Position numbers and translations under genes: made by a program. A DNA stretch of 64,000 bases, from assembly GCF_051859345.1 (NCBI RefSeq), contig NZ_JBHYFV010000011.1, forward strand, positions 53,593 through 117,592, read 5' to 3'. Shown here in pieces: positions 9,240 through 16,524 of the stretch (its first letter is position 1; the number at the start of each line of letters is the position of its first letter). The notes below the pieces were generated by a model that had not been told where the DNA came from, made no database searches, and was given only the letters and a program-made list of their open reading frames with translations. This DNA comes from Marivita sp051859345. GTDB taxonomy: Bacteria; Pseudomonadota; Alphaproteobacteria; Rhodobacterales; Rhodobacteraceae.

Positions 9240-10292
9240 ATGTTCGAATCCCTTGGCTTTGAGAATTTCACCGCACCGCAAGTCGCGGTTGGCTTGGCGC
9301 TTGTCCTTGGGGCCGCCTTTGGCCTGTTGGCCGAACGCACCAAGTTCTGCTTCCGTCGCGGCCTTGTCGGCGACGACCGCAAGCAGGCGATGGGGGTCTG
9401 GCTGACCGCATTGGCCGTGGCCGTGATCGGCACACAAGCCGGAGTTCTTTCCGGTTTGATCTCGTTCGACGAACACCGGTTCATGGCAGGTGATCTGCCG
9501 ATCCTCGCCATCGTTCTGGGTGGATTGATGTTCGGCGCGGGCATGGTTCTGACACGGGGCTGCGTGTCACGCCTGACCGTGCTTTCGGCAAGCGGCAACC
9601 TGCGCGGCGTGTTTGTTCTGCTGGTGTTTGCAATCACCGCACATGCGACCCTCAAAGGTGTGCTTGCGCCGGTCCGCACGTCACTGGGTTCGGTCAACGT
9701 CCCCTTGGGTGACACCCTGAGCCTTGCCGCCCTGCCCGGTGGCGCTTTGGTCTGGTCCGCGCTGATCGCCCTTGCCGCGCTGGCTGTCGCCTTGCGGTCC
9801 GGCAACCGTGCAACAACGTTGATCATGGCGGCACTTCTGGGCGCACTTGTCCCTGCGGGCTGGATCGGCACCGGTTTTGTGCTTTTTGACGATTTCGACC
9901 CGGTCGCTTTGCAAAGCCTGTCCTTTACCTCGCCCTTCGCTGATACGCTGTTCTGGACAGTCGCCTCGACCTCGATCCCGGCCAATTTCGGCGTCGGCCT
10001 GATCGGCGGTGTTCTGATCGGCGCGCTGCTCTCGTCGCTGATCTTCGGCAGCTTCCAGTGGCAGTCCTTCGACGCGCCACGGGAAACCGGGCGTTATGCG
10101 GGCGGTGCTGTCCTGATGGGTGTTGGTGGTGTGCTGGCCGGTGGTTGCACCGTGGGTGCGGGTCTTGCCGGTGTGCCGACATTGTCCATCGCCGCGCTGC
10201 TGGCAATCCTGTCCATCGCAGGGGGCGCGCTGCTCACCAACGTGGCGCTCAGGCCAGCGCGGCAGACGGCTTACGCACACCCCGCCGAGTAA
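9240..10292 (+). CDS. YeeE/YedE family membrane protein (full-length, sulfur-compound transporter family)
   Basis: A 350-residue polytopic membrane protein with about nine hydrophobic segments. It keeps the conserved cysteines of the YeeE/TsuA family: TKFCFRRG near residue 37, LTRGCVSRLT near 112 and AGGCTVGAGLAG in the C-terminal half, which in characterised members relay thiosulfate or a related sulfur species across the membrane. The ATG at 9240 is used because GGAAGGA precedes it; the hydrophobic protein begins MFESLGFENF. The gene stands alone between the ABC operon and a convergent unknown gene. A split version of the same family is encoded at 33981-35126. Confidence 0.88.
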   Translation: MFESLGFENFTAPQVAVGLALVLGAAFGLLAERTKFCFRRGLVGDDRKQAMGVWLTALAVAVIGTQAGVLSGLISFDEHRFMAGDLPILAIVLGGLMFGAGMVLTRGCVSRLTVLSASGNLRGVFVLLVFAITAHATLKGVLAPVRTSLGSVNVPLGDTLSLAALPGGALVWSALIALAALAVALRSGNRATTLIMAALLGALVPAGWIGTGFVLFDDFDPVALQSLSFTSPFADTLFWTVASTSIPANFGVGLIGGVLIGALLSSLIFGSFQWQSFDAPRETGRYAGGAVLMGVGGVLAGGCTVGAGLAGVPTLSIAALLAILSIAGGALLTNVALRPARQTAYAHPAE

Positions 10293-10295
10293 ACC

Positions 10296-10667
10296 TCAGA
10301 TATCGATCTCACCCTCTTCCGGCGCGGGCAACGTGTCGGGGGTGGGCATATCCGGCTTGCGTTTCAGCAGGATATCCCCGTTGGGCAGAACCACGGGCGG
10401 CTCGTAGGCCGACCAATCCTCGACCTGCGCCATCAGATCGCGCAAGGCCGGACCCATCTCTTCGGCAAAGCTGCGGATTGCCGGTTCCATATCCTCGGCC
10501 AAACCCTCAAGCTCGCGAAACGCGGGCTCCATTTCGTCCATCAGCCCCCGAAAGAAAAGCTTTGCGCCCTCTTCCATGAGGCTGGTGCCCTTGTCAGTCT
10601 CCTCTTGCGCCAGCGCGCCAAAGGGGATCAGGACCAAGGCAAGTGCAACTGCGGAAATCTGTTTCAT
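10296..10667 (-). CDS. exported hypothetical protein
   Basis: A 123-residue protein with a signal peptide (MKQISAVALALVLIPFGALAQ) and an acidic, helical central part rich in Glu and Met (EEGAKLFFRGLMDEMEPAFRELEG). The C-terminus is proline-rich (PDMPTPDTLPAPEEGE). I recognise it as a conserved roseobacter protein of unknown role and see no catalytic motif. An alternative ATG at 10676 adds three residues. It is convergent with the YeeE gene, with only three bases between the stops. Confidence 0.75.
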   Translation of the reverse strand: MKQISAVALALVLIPFGALAQEETDKGTSLMEEGAKLFFRGLMDEMEPAFRELEGLAEDMEPAIRSFAEEMGPALRDLMAQVEDWSAYEPPVVLPNGDILLKRKPDMPTPDTLPAPEEGEIDI

Positions 10668-10702
10668 GAAAATCATATAAGCGATCTGAAATCGGATTTC
10701 AC

Positions 10703-11734
10703 CTACAGGTCAATATCAAGCGTCACCGGGAAATGATCCGACGCCGTCAATAAGGCCTCGCGCAGTTCCGGTGTCTTCCAGCACGTCGGATCGTCGAACG
10801 GATGCCAGATCCGCCATCTGCGCGCCTTGGCCCGCAAATCCGGCGACACCATGACGTAATCCAGAAGTGCCTGCAGATACCGTTCGTCCTGCGAGATATA
10901 GAACCGTGCCGTGGTGGGTTGCGGCCCGATCCGCCGTAACAACGCCTTCGAGGCATGCGGATCGAACAGCGCGCGATCGCCGGTCCCGAGGATGATCTCG
11001 ACCGAACTGCGCCCGAACAGGTGTTCGTATTCATCCAGTCCCGGACCATCGTTCAGGTCTCCCATCACGATCATCGGATCACCGGCGACCAGATGTTCCT
11101 CGATCCGGGTGCGCAGCCAGATCGCCTGCGCCAGTTGCTTGCGGCGGTTGGCAATCGACAGCCGCATCACCTCGTCGCGATTGGTGGCGCCATGTGGCGC
11201 TTTCGATTTCAGATGCGCACCGATCAACCGGACGGTCTGGCCGGTGGATCGTACGGTCATCGCCACCTCAAGTGGCGGTTTTGAGAACGCCACCTTGTCC
11301 TCGGTTGCGTCGATATCCAGGTCAATCCGGAAAGTGCCGTCAAAACGGGGCGCGCCACCAACCTGCGGCGCTCCGGGAACCGGGGCCTGTCCCTTGGGAT
11401 CGTGCTGCACCAACACGACGTCAGGATCATATAAAGCCGCAATTTCCTGCTGGGTGTCATTGCTGAAACCCAGCACCGCCTTGCGCGCCCGCAGATCGAA
11501 CGCCTTGGCAAAGCCTTCAAGCGCCCGCACCGTGTCGCGCTGCCGGTTGGTGTCCGGGGCTTCGATGATCATCACCACATCCACGTTCAACGCGGTGAAC
11601 ACGATGCCAAGGGCTTCGGTCTGCATGGCTTTGGTCACATCATAACGCGCCGACCACGACCCATCGACGACAAGCTGCCCGGTATCGTCGAACAACGAAT
11701 CGAACCATTCAATGTTGTAAGTGGCAATTCTCAT
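10703..11734 (-). CDS. endonuclease/exonuclease/phosphatase family protein
   Basis: A 343-residue soluble EEP-fold protein. It begins directly with the first strand (MRIATYNIEWFDSLF) and carries IIEAPDTNRQ at the metal-binding position, GAHLKSKAPHG, a VMGDLNDGPG catalytic Asp/Asn segment and the terminal ASDHFPVTLDIDL histidine motif. There is no signal peptide. The predicted reaction is hydrolysis of a phosphodiester or phosphomonoester; the substrate is unknown. It shares only fold-level similarity with the membrane-anchored homologue at 2156-3091. Confidence 0.85.
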   Translation of the reverse strand: MRIATYNIEWFDSLFDDTGQLVVDGSWSARYDVTKAMQTEALGIVFTALNVDVVMIIEAPDTNRQRDTVRALEGFAKAFDLRARKAVLGFSNDTQQEIAALYDPDVVLVQHDPKGQAPVPGAPQVGGAPRFDGTFRIDLDIDATEDKVAFSKPPLEVAMTVRSTGQTVRLIGAHLKSKAPHGATNRDEVMRLSIANRRKQLAQAIWLRTRIEEHLVAGDPMIVMGDLNDGPGLDEYEHLFGRSSVEIILGTGDRALFDPHASKALLRRIGPQPTTARFYISQDERYLQALLDYVMVSPDLRAKARRWRIWHPFDDPTCWKTPELREALLTASDHFPVTLDIDL

Positions 11735-11755
11735 CGGGGCCGCATCACGCCCACA

Positions 11756-12439
11756 TCAGGCATGTTCGCGCGCCGAGATGTCTTCCCATGCGCGGTTGAT
11801 GTCGATCAGGCGACGTTCCGACAGTTTCACCGCTTCTTCGGGGACGCCGCGTGCGATCATCTTGTCCGGATGACTTTCCCTGACAAGCTGACGCCAAGTG
11901 GCGCGAATTTCGCTCAATGGCATATCCGGCGTGACACCCAGCACCTCGAACGGGTCCGGATCGGCGTCCGGAACAAAGCGCGATTTCAGGCTGCGGAACG
12001 ATCCCTCTGGCAGATCGAAAATCTCGGCCACGCGCAGCAGGAACGCCTCTTCGCCCGGATGATAACTGCCATCCGCCATCGCGATATGAAACAGCCCCTC
12101 CATCAGGTCGCAAAGCGTGCCCCGATCACCCCCGAACATGGCGCGGATGCGCTTAGCGTATTCCTCGAACCCGGCCACGTCCTGACGGGCAAGGTTGAAC
12201 ACCCGCGCCGCGCCTGCTTCGTCTTCGGGCGGAATGTGGAACACCTCGCGAAAGGCCATGACCTCGTCGCGTGTGACCAGACCATCCGCCTTGGCCATCT
12301 TTGCCGACAGGGCGATCACGGCGATGGTAAACGCGACGGTCTTTTCCGGCGGTGTGCGCAGTTTGTCGAAAACGGCGGCAAGCCCCTCACCCGAAGCAAG
12401 GGCCGAAAGAGCATCCGCAATGCGCGACCAGATCGACAT
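11756..12439 (-). CDS. TerB-DnaJ domain co-chaperone (DjlA-like)
   Basis: A 227-residue protein with an N-terminal TerB-like helical domain (about residues 30-150, TVAFTIAVIALSAKMAKADGLVTRDEV and a second copy MADGSYHPGEEAFLLRVAEIF) and a C-terminal J domain. The J domain holds the essential HPD in ESHPDKM at about 190-195 (DPFEVLGVTPDMPLSEIRATWRQL). It should stimulate an Hsp70 (DnaK) ATPase. Unlike E. coli DjlA it has no obvious N-terminal membrane helix. The same combination is common in Rhodobacterales. It is preceded by a 42-base gap after the GNAT gene. Confidence 0.88.
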   Translation of the reverse strand: MSIWSRIADALSALASGEGLAAVFDKLRTPPEKTVAFTIAVIALSAKMAKADGLVTRDEVMAFREVFHIPPEDEAGAARVFNLARQDVAGFEEYAKRIRAMFGGDRGTLCDLMEGLFHIAMADGSYHPGEEAFLLRVAEIFDLPEGSFRSLKSRFVPDADPDPFEVLGVTPDMPLSEIRATWRQLVRESHPDKMIARGVPEEAVKLSERRLIDINRAWEDISAREHA

Positions 12440-12481
12440 GGGCGTACTCTATGCCAAAGCGCCGATTTTGTCAGTGCGGCA

Positions 12482-12961
12482 TCAGAGCCTTTTCTGCATC
12501 AGCACAAGGTCGATCCAGCGGTCGAACTTGAACCCCACTTCGGACAGGGTTGCGACCTCGACAAAGCCGATGGCAGCATGAAAATCCCGTCCCGATGGGT
12601 TTTCACCGCTGATTCCAGCCCAAAGTGAATGCACATTGTCTTTGCGTGCCTCTGTCTCAAGCGCGCTCATCAATGCGCGCCCTGCCCCGATCCCGCGTGC
12701 GTGCGGTGCAAGTGCGATGGAATGTTCCTTGGTACGCGCATAGCCGGGGCCATTGCGAAACGGAAAATAGCTGGCATAGCCCGCCGCCACGCCATCCACC
12801 TCGACCACTTGAAACGCCACCCCCCGCGTCGCGATATCCTCGCGCAGATAATCCACGCTCTTGCGCTCCGAGGTAAAGGTGATGGTCGTGTTGTCGATCA
12901 CGTCGTTCAGGATCACCGTCAATGCCTCGGCATCTTCGGCGCGCGCAGGGCGAATGATCAT
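12482..12961 (-). CDS. GNAT family N-acetyltransferase (phosphinothricin acetyltransferase type)
   Basis: A 159-residue acetyl-CoA-dependent acetyltransferase. It begins MIIRPARAEDAEALTVILNDVIDNTTITF, the usual start of PAT-like GNATs. It has the acetyl-CoA loop SIALAPHARGIGAGRALMSALE (R/Q-x-x-G-x-G/A, about 90-110) and the final HAAIGFVEVATLSEVGFKFDRWIDLVLMQKRL. Family members acetylate amino-acid-like amines such as methionine sulfoximine or phosphinothricin. The start overlaps the stop of the upstream glyoxalase-like gene by four bases. Confidence 0.88.
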   Translation of the reverse strand: MIIRPARAEDAEALTVILNDVIDNTTITFTSERKSVDYLREDIATRGVAFQVVEVDGVAAGYASYFPFRNGPGYARTKEHSIALAPHARGIGAGRALMSALETEARKDNVHSLWAGISGENPSGRDFHAAIGFVEVATLSEVGFKFDRWIDLVLMQKRL

Positions 12962-13575
12962 GTAAGGATGCGCCTGCCACTGGTTGTCAGGAAGACCGCC
13001 TGCATCATCCGACCAGCCGTGGTTTGGTACAGCACGCGGTCGTCATCGAACACCGGGGCCAGCCGCGCCTTGAGATCGGCCACATCCGGCCCGCAGATCG
13101 TCAACGCCTCGAGCCGCAGGCCCGCACTTTGCAGCGTTGTTCCCGGAGGTGTGTCGGTGTGCCATTGAATGATCGCCGGAAACTGCCCGTCAAAGGGCAA
13201 GCGGCCATCTGGCGGCACCAGCATGGTCCAGCTCAGATCACCTCGTGTCAGATGAACCGGCTCTCCCGCTTCGGGGAACATCGCCTGCGCTTCGGCAATG
13301 TCGGAACAGCGCAGAATCCACTTGTCCAATTGCGCCGGTCCGTCGAAGTCATCCAATCCGAACCACCGCGGGTAGTCCGGTGTCGGCTGCGATGGATCAG
13401 GCGCAATGGCTTCGAAATACAGCCCCTGTTCCAGCCCCAGAAGCCGGTTGTGCGTGGCGTAATGCGTGTGTTGTCCTCCTGGCCCCAGGGGCAGACCAAA
13501 CGCCTCTTCGCTATGCGTGACAGCCGCATCCAGCGTTTCGCCCGCAACCGCAATGTGATCCAGTTCGAATGTCAT
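12958..13575 (-). CDS. VOC superfamily glyoxalase-like domain protein
   Basis: A 205-residue protein that starts MTFELDHIAVAGETLDAAVTHSEEAFGLPLGPGGQHTHYATHNRLLGL, the pattern of the glyoxalase-like (PF13468) group. The metal-ligand-like His in LDHIAVAG and the HTHYATHN segment are present. Function is unknown; members may be dioxygenases, isomerases or binding proteins. It heads a two-gene unit with the GNAT gene and is separated from the mutase gene upstream by a pair of hairpins. Confidence 0.8.
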   Translation of the reverse strand: MTFELDHIAVAGETLDAAVTHSEEAFGLPLGPGGQHTHYATHNRLLGLEQGLYFEAIAPDPSQPTPDYPRWFGLDDFDGPAQLDKWILRCSDIAEAQAMFPEAGEPVHLTRGDLSWTMLVPPDGRLPFDGQFPAIIQWHTDTPPGTTLQSAGLRLEALTICGPDVADLKARLAPVFDDDRVLYQTTAGRMMQAVFLTTSGRRILT

Positions 13576-13597
13576 ACCCGCATTGACACACGCGCCG

Positions 13598-13639
13598 GAT
13601 TTTCCGTCAACGGAAAATCGCGGACGCGTTGACGCGTCC
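13598..13639. repeat. back-to-back paired hairpins
   Basis: The first palindrome is GATTTTCCG-TCAA-CGGAAAATC (13598-13619). Two bases later comes GGACGCGT-TG-ACGCGTCC (13622-13639). Both are perfect. They lie just after the methylmalonyl-CoA mutase stop on the minus strand, but neither has a uridine run. A similar pair (CCGT..ACGG core plus GATGCG/CGCATC) follows pccR at 24850-24888, suggesting a dispersed paired-palindrome family. Confidence 0.7.
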
Positions 13640-13653
13640 CGTTGCGCCCTATG

Positions 13654-15783
13654 TCACCCACGCGCCTCGCGGATCAACCGCAGAATGTCTTGCGCCGCCT
13701 CGGGGATGTTTGTTCCCGGTCCAAAGATCGCCTTGACCCCCGCGTCATACAGGAACTGGTAATCCTGCTGCGGAATGACCCCGCCGCAGATCACCAGGAT
13801 ATCCCCCGCACCCTGCGCTTTCAGCTCTTTCACCAGTTCCGGTGCCAGCGTCTTGTGGCCCGCCGCCTGGCTTGAAATCCCGATCACATGTACATCGTTG
13901 TCAATGGCGTCCTGCGCCGCCTCGGCAGGTGTCTGGAACAATGGCCCCACATCGACGTCAAAGCCGATATCGGCAAAGGCCGTGGCGATGACCTTTGCAC
14001 CCCGGTCATGCCCGTCCTGTCCCATCTTCACCACCAGCATGCGTGGACGGCGGCCTTCGTCTTCGGCGAACGCCTCAACCGCGCGTTGAATGGCGGCAAA
14101 GCCTTCGTCACCTTCGTATGCCGCGCCATAGACACCTGCCAAAGTCTTCACCTCGGCCCGGTGGCGGCCAAACACTTTTTCCATCGCCATGCTGATCTCT
14201 CCTACCGAGGCGCGCGCGCGGGACGCTTCAACCGCCGCTTCCAACAGATTGCCACCTTCGGCAGCGCGTTTTTCCAGTTCCGCCAGTGCCGCATCGCAGG
14301 CCGCCTGATCGCGGGTTGCGCGGATTTTCTCAAGCCGCGCGATCTGCGACTTGCGCACCGCCACGTTATCGACATCCAGAATGTCGATCTGGTCTTCGGT
14401 GTCGCGGCGATACTTGTTCACCCCGACGATCACGTCTTCACCCCGGTCAATCAGCGCCTGCCGCGTGGCCGCCGTTTCCTCGATCCGTAGCTTGGGCATG
14501 CCGCTCGCCACCGCCTTGGTCATGCCGCCCATCTCGTCGACTTCCGCGATCAGCTTCCAGGCTTCCTCGGCCAGATCATGGGTCAGCTTTTCAACGTAAT
14601 AAGACCCCGCCAGAGGATCGACCACATTGGTGACGCCGGTTTCTTCCTGCAAGATCAATTGGGTATTGCGCGCAATGCGGGCCGAGAATTCCGTCGGTAA
14701 CGCAATTGCCTCGTCCAGGGCGTTGGTGTGCAGCGACTGGGTTCCCCCCAGAACCGCGCTCATCGCCTCATAGGCGGTGCGGATCACGTTGTTATAGGGA
14801 TCCTGCTCGGCCAAACTCACCCCCGAGGTCTGGCAATGGGTGCGCAACATCTTGGAGCGGTCGCTCTTGGCCCCCAGATCGTCCATGATCCGATACCACA
14901 GCATCCGCGCCGCGCGCAGCTTGGCCGCTTCCATGAAGAAGTTCTTGCCAATGGCGAAAAAGAACGACAGCCGTCCAGCGAACTTGTCTACGTCCATGCC
15001 CCGCGCCATCGCGGTCTTGACGTATTCCTTGCCGTCGGCCAGCGTGTAGGCCAATTCCTGCACAAGGTTCGCACCCGCCTCCTGCATGTGATAGCCGGAG
15101 ATCGAGATCGAGTTGAATTTCGGCATGTTGTCCGAGGTATATTCGATGATGTCCGCAATGATCCGCATCGACGGTTCCGGCGGATAGACATAGGTGTTGC
15201 GCACCATGAATTCCTTGAGGATGTCATTCTGGATCGTCCCCGACAGGACCGAGCGGTCATGCCCCTGCTCCTCTCCCGCCACGATAAACGAGGCAAGGAT
15301 CGGAATGACCGCGCCGTTCATCGTCATCGACACCGACACCTGATCCAGCGGGATACCGTCGAAGAGGATTTTCATGTCCTCGACCGAATCAATCGCCACC
15401 CCGGCCTTGCCGACATCGCCAAGAACCCGTTCGTGATCGCTGTCATAACCCCGATGCGTCGCCAGATCGAAAGCCACCGACACACCCTGCTGACCGGCAG
15501 CCAGATTGCGGCGGTAAAAGGCGTTTGATTCCTCAGCCGTCGAAAACCCGGCATATTGCCGAATCGTCCACGGTCGCCCGGCATACATCGTCGCCTTGAC
15601 GCCACGGGTGAACGGCGCTTCTCCGGGGATGGTGCCCAGATGCGGCAGGCCCTCGATATCCTCGGCGGTGTAAAGCGGCTGAACGTCGATCCCTTCGAGC
15701 GTCTTCCACGTCAGATCATCAACGGATTTTCCGCGCAATTCGGCTTCGGCAAGGCCGCGCCAGATGTCTTTTTGGGCTGTCAT
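13654..15783 (-). CDS. scpA: methylmalonyl-CoA mutase
   Basis: Adenosylcobalamin-dependent isomerase converting (R)-methylmalonyl-CoA to succinyl-CoA, the last step of propionyl-CoA assimilation. The 709 residues comprise the TIM-barrel substrate domain (YAGFSTAEESNAFYRRNLAAGQQG, then AFDLATHRGYDSDHERVLGD) and a C-terminal B12-binding domain starting near 581, with the cobalt-ligand motif DGHDRG (His592), SSQAAGHKTL and GGVIPQQDY. I choose ATG 15783 because AAAAGGATG lies a normal distance upstream; ATG 15795 (four residues longer) is directly abutted by the AAGG. It is a single-subunit, homodimeric-type enzyme. It shares the region with pccA and pccB but is transcribed separately. Confidence 0.95.
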   Translation of the reverse strand: MTAQKDIWRGLAEAELRGKSVDDLTWKTLEGIDVQPLYTAEDIEGLPHLGTIPGEAPFTRGVKATMYAGRPWTIRQYAGFSTAEESNAFYRRNLAAGQQGVSVAFDLATHRGYDSDHERVLGDVGKAGVAIDSVEDMKILFDGIPLDQVSVSMTMNGAVIPILASFIVAGEEQGHDRSVLSGTIQNDILKEFMVRNTYVYPPEPSMRIIADIIEYTSDNMPKFNSISISGYHMQEAGANLVQELAYTLADGKEYVKTAMARGMDVDKFAGRLSFFFAIGKNFFMEAAKLRAARMLWYRIMDDLGAKSDRSKMLRTHCQTSGVSLAEQDPYNNVIRTAYEAMSAVLGGTQSLHTNALDEAIALPTEFSARIARNTQLILQEETGVTNVVDPLAGSYYVEKLTHDLAEEAWKLIAEVDEMGGMTKAVASGMPKLRIEETAATRQALIDRGEDVIVGVNKYRRDTEDQIDILDVDNVAVRKSQIARLEKIRATRDQAACDAALAELEKRAAEGGNLLEAAVEASRARASVGEISMAMEKVFGRHRAEVKTLAGVYGAAYEGDEGFAAIQRAVEAFAEDEGRRPRMLVVKMGQDGHDRGAKVIATAFADIGFDVDVGPLFQTPAEAAQDAIDNDVHVIGISSQAAGHKTLAPELVKELKAQGAGDILVICGGVIPQQDYQFLYDAGVKAIFGPGTNIPEAAQDILRLIREARG

Positions 15784-15917
15784 TGGTGTCGTCATCCTTT
15801 TGTCTTCGCGGACGCGGCACCCCAAACGGGTACGGCACTTCGCGGGGAAAGTCGTTGGGAACGGGTCGCGGATGGGCCGTTGACCCCCTCGTCACCCGAT
15901 TGAAAGGCGGTCACATT

Positions 15918-15924
15918 TTTGCAA
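15918..15924 (-). promoter_or_regulatory. TTTGCAA half-box upstream of methylmalonyl-CoA mutase
   Basis: TTTGCAATTCGCA lies in the divergent spacer between the mutase and the DUF4174 gene, about 135 bases upstream of the mutase start. It resembles the stronger GCAAATTTGCAAA boxes near pccB. It may be a weak PccR site; a seven-base match alone could be chance. Confidence 0.35.
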
Positions 15925-15978
15925 TTCGCACACCATCGTGCCTTCGCATTGTGATCCACACGCCCTATGTTCTGGAAC

Positions 15979-16452
15979 ATGAACAAGCTTTTTTCCGTGA
16001 TGCTGGCTGCACTGATGCTCTGCTCTCCCGTTTCGGGACAGACACAAGAAGACAGCCCGACAGTTGACGATCTGTCCGTCGACATGATCCGGTCAGCAGA
16101 AAACGTGACGCTGGACGAATTCCTGTGGATCAAGCGACCCATCGTCGTCTTCGCCGACAGCCCCGCCGATCCGAGATATGTGCAGCAAATGCAATACCTC
16201 ACAGACGACCTGTACGCATTGGATGTCCGCGACGTGGTGATCATCACGGATACCGACCCGGCCGCCCGGTCAGCGGTGCGCACCCAACTCAGACCGCGCG
16301 GCTTCATGCTGGCCGTGATCGACAAGGACGGCCAGGTCAAGCAGCGCAAACCGCTGCCCTGGAGCGTGCGCGAAATCAGCCGTGCCATCGACAAGATGCC
16401 AACCCGCCAGCAGGAAATCCAGGATCGGACCGAGGGGTTGCCTCGGGGGTAA
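15979..16452 (+). CDS. exported DUF4174 domain protein
   Basis: A 157-residue protein with a signal peptide (MNKLFSVMLAALMLCSPVSGQ) and a thioredoxin-fold-like DUF4174 domain. The pattern is TLDEFLWIKRPIVVFADSPADPRYVQQMQYL, DVVIITDTDPAARS, LRPRGFMLAVIDKDGQVKQRKPLPWSVREISRAIDKMP. No catalytic cysteine pair is present, so a redox role is unlikely. An ATG at 15967 would add four residues ahead of the signal peptide. It is divergent from the mutase gene and convergent with pccA. Confidence 0.82.
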   Translation: MNKLFSVMLAALMLCSPVSGQTQEDSPTVDDLSVDMIRSAENVTLDEFLWIKRPIVVFADSPADPRYVQQMQYLTDDLYALDVRDVVIITDTDPAARSAVRTQLRPRGFMLAVIDKDGQVKQRKPLPWSVREISRAIDKMPTRQQEIQDRTEGLPRG

Positions 16453-16524
16453 ATTGGCGCGGTCCCGGTGCGGCAAGGCCACACCGGTTGCCATGTGTTT
16501 ATGATGGCCCCGCCGGTCATGGGG

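Noticed and set aside
12958..13575. Toxin/antitoxin or defence island in the run of small genes 10296-13575
   Set aside because: The genes have ordinary housekeeping-type domains (GNAT, VOC, TerB-DnaJ, EEP), with no toxin, nuclease-methylase or repeat pattern.
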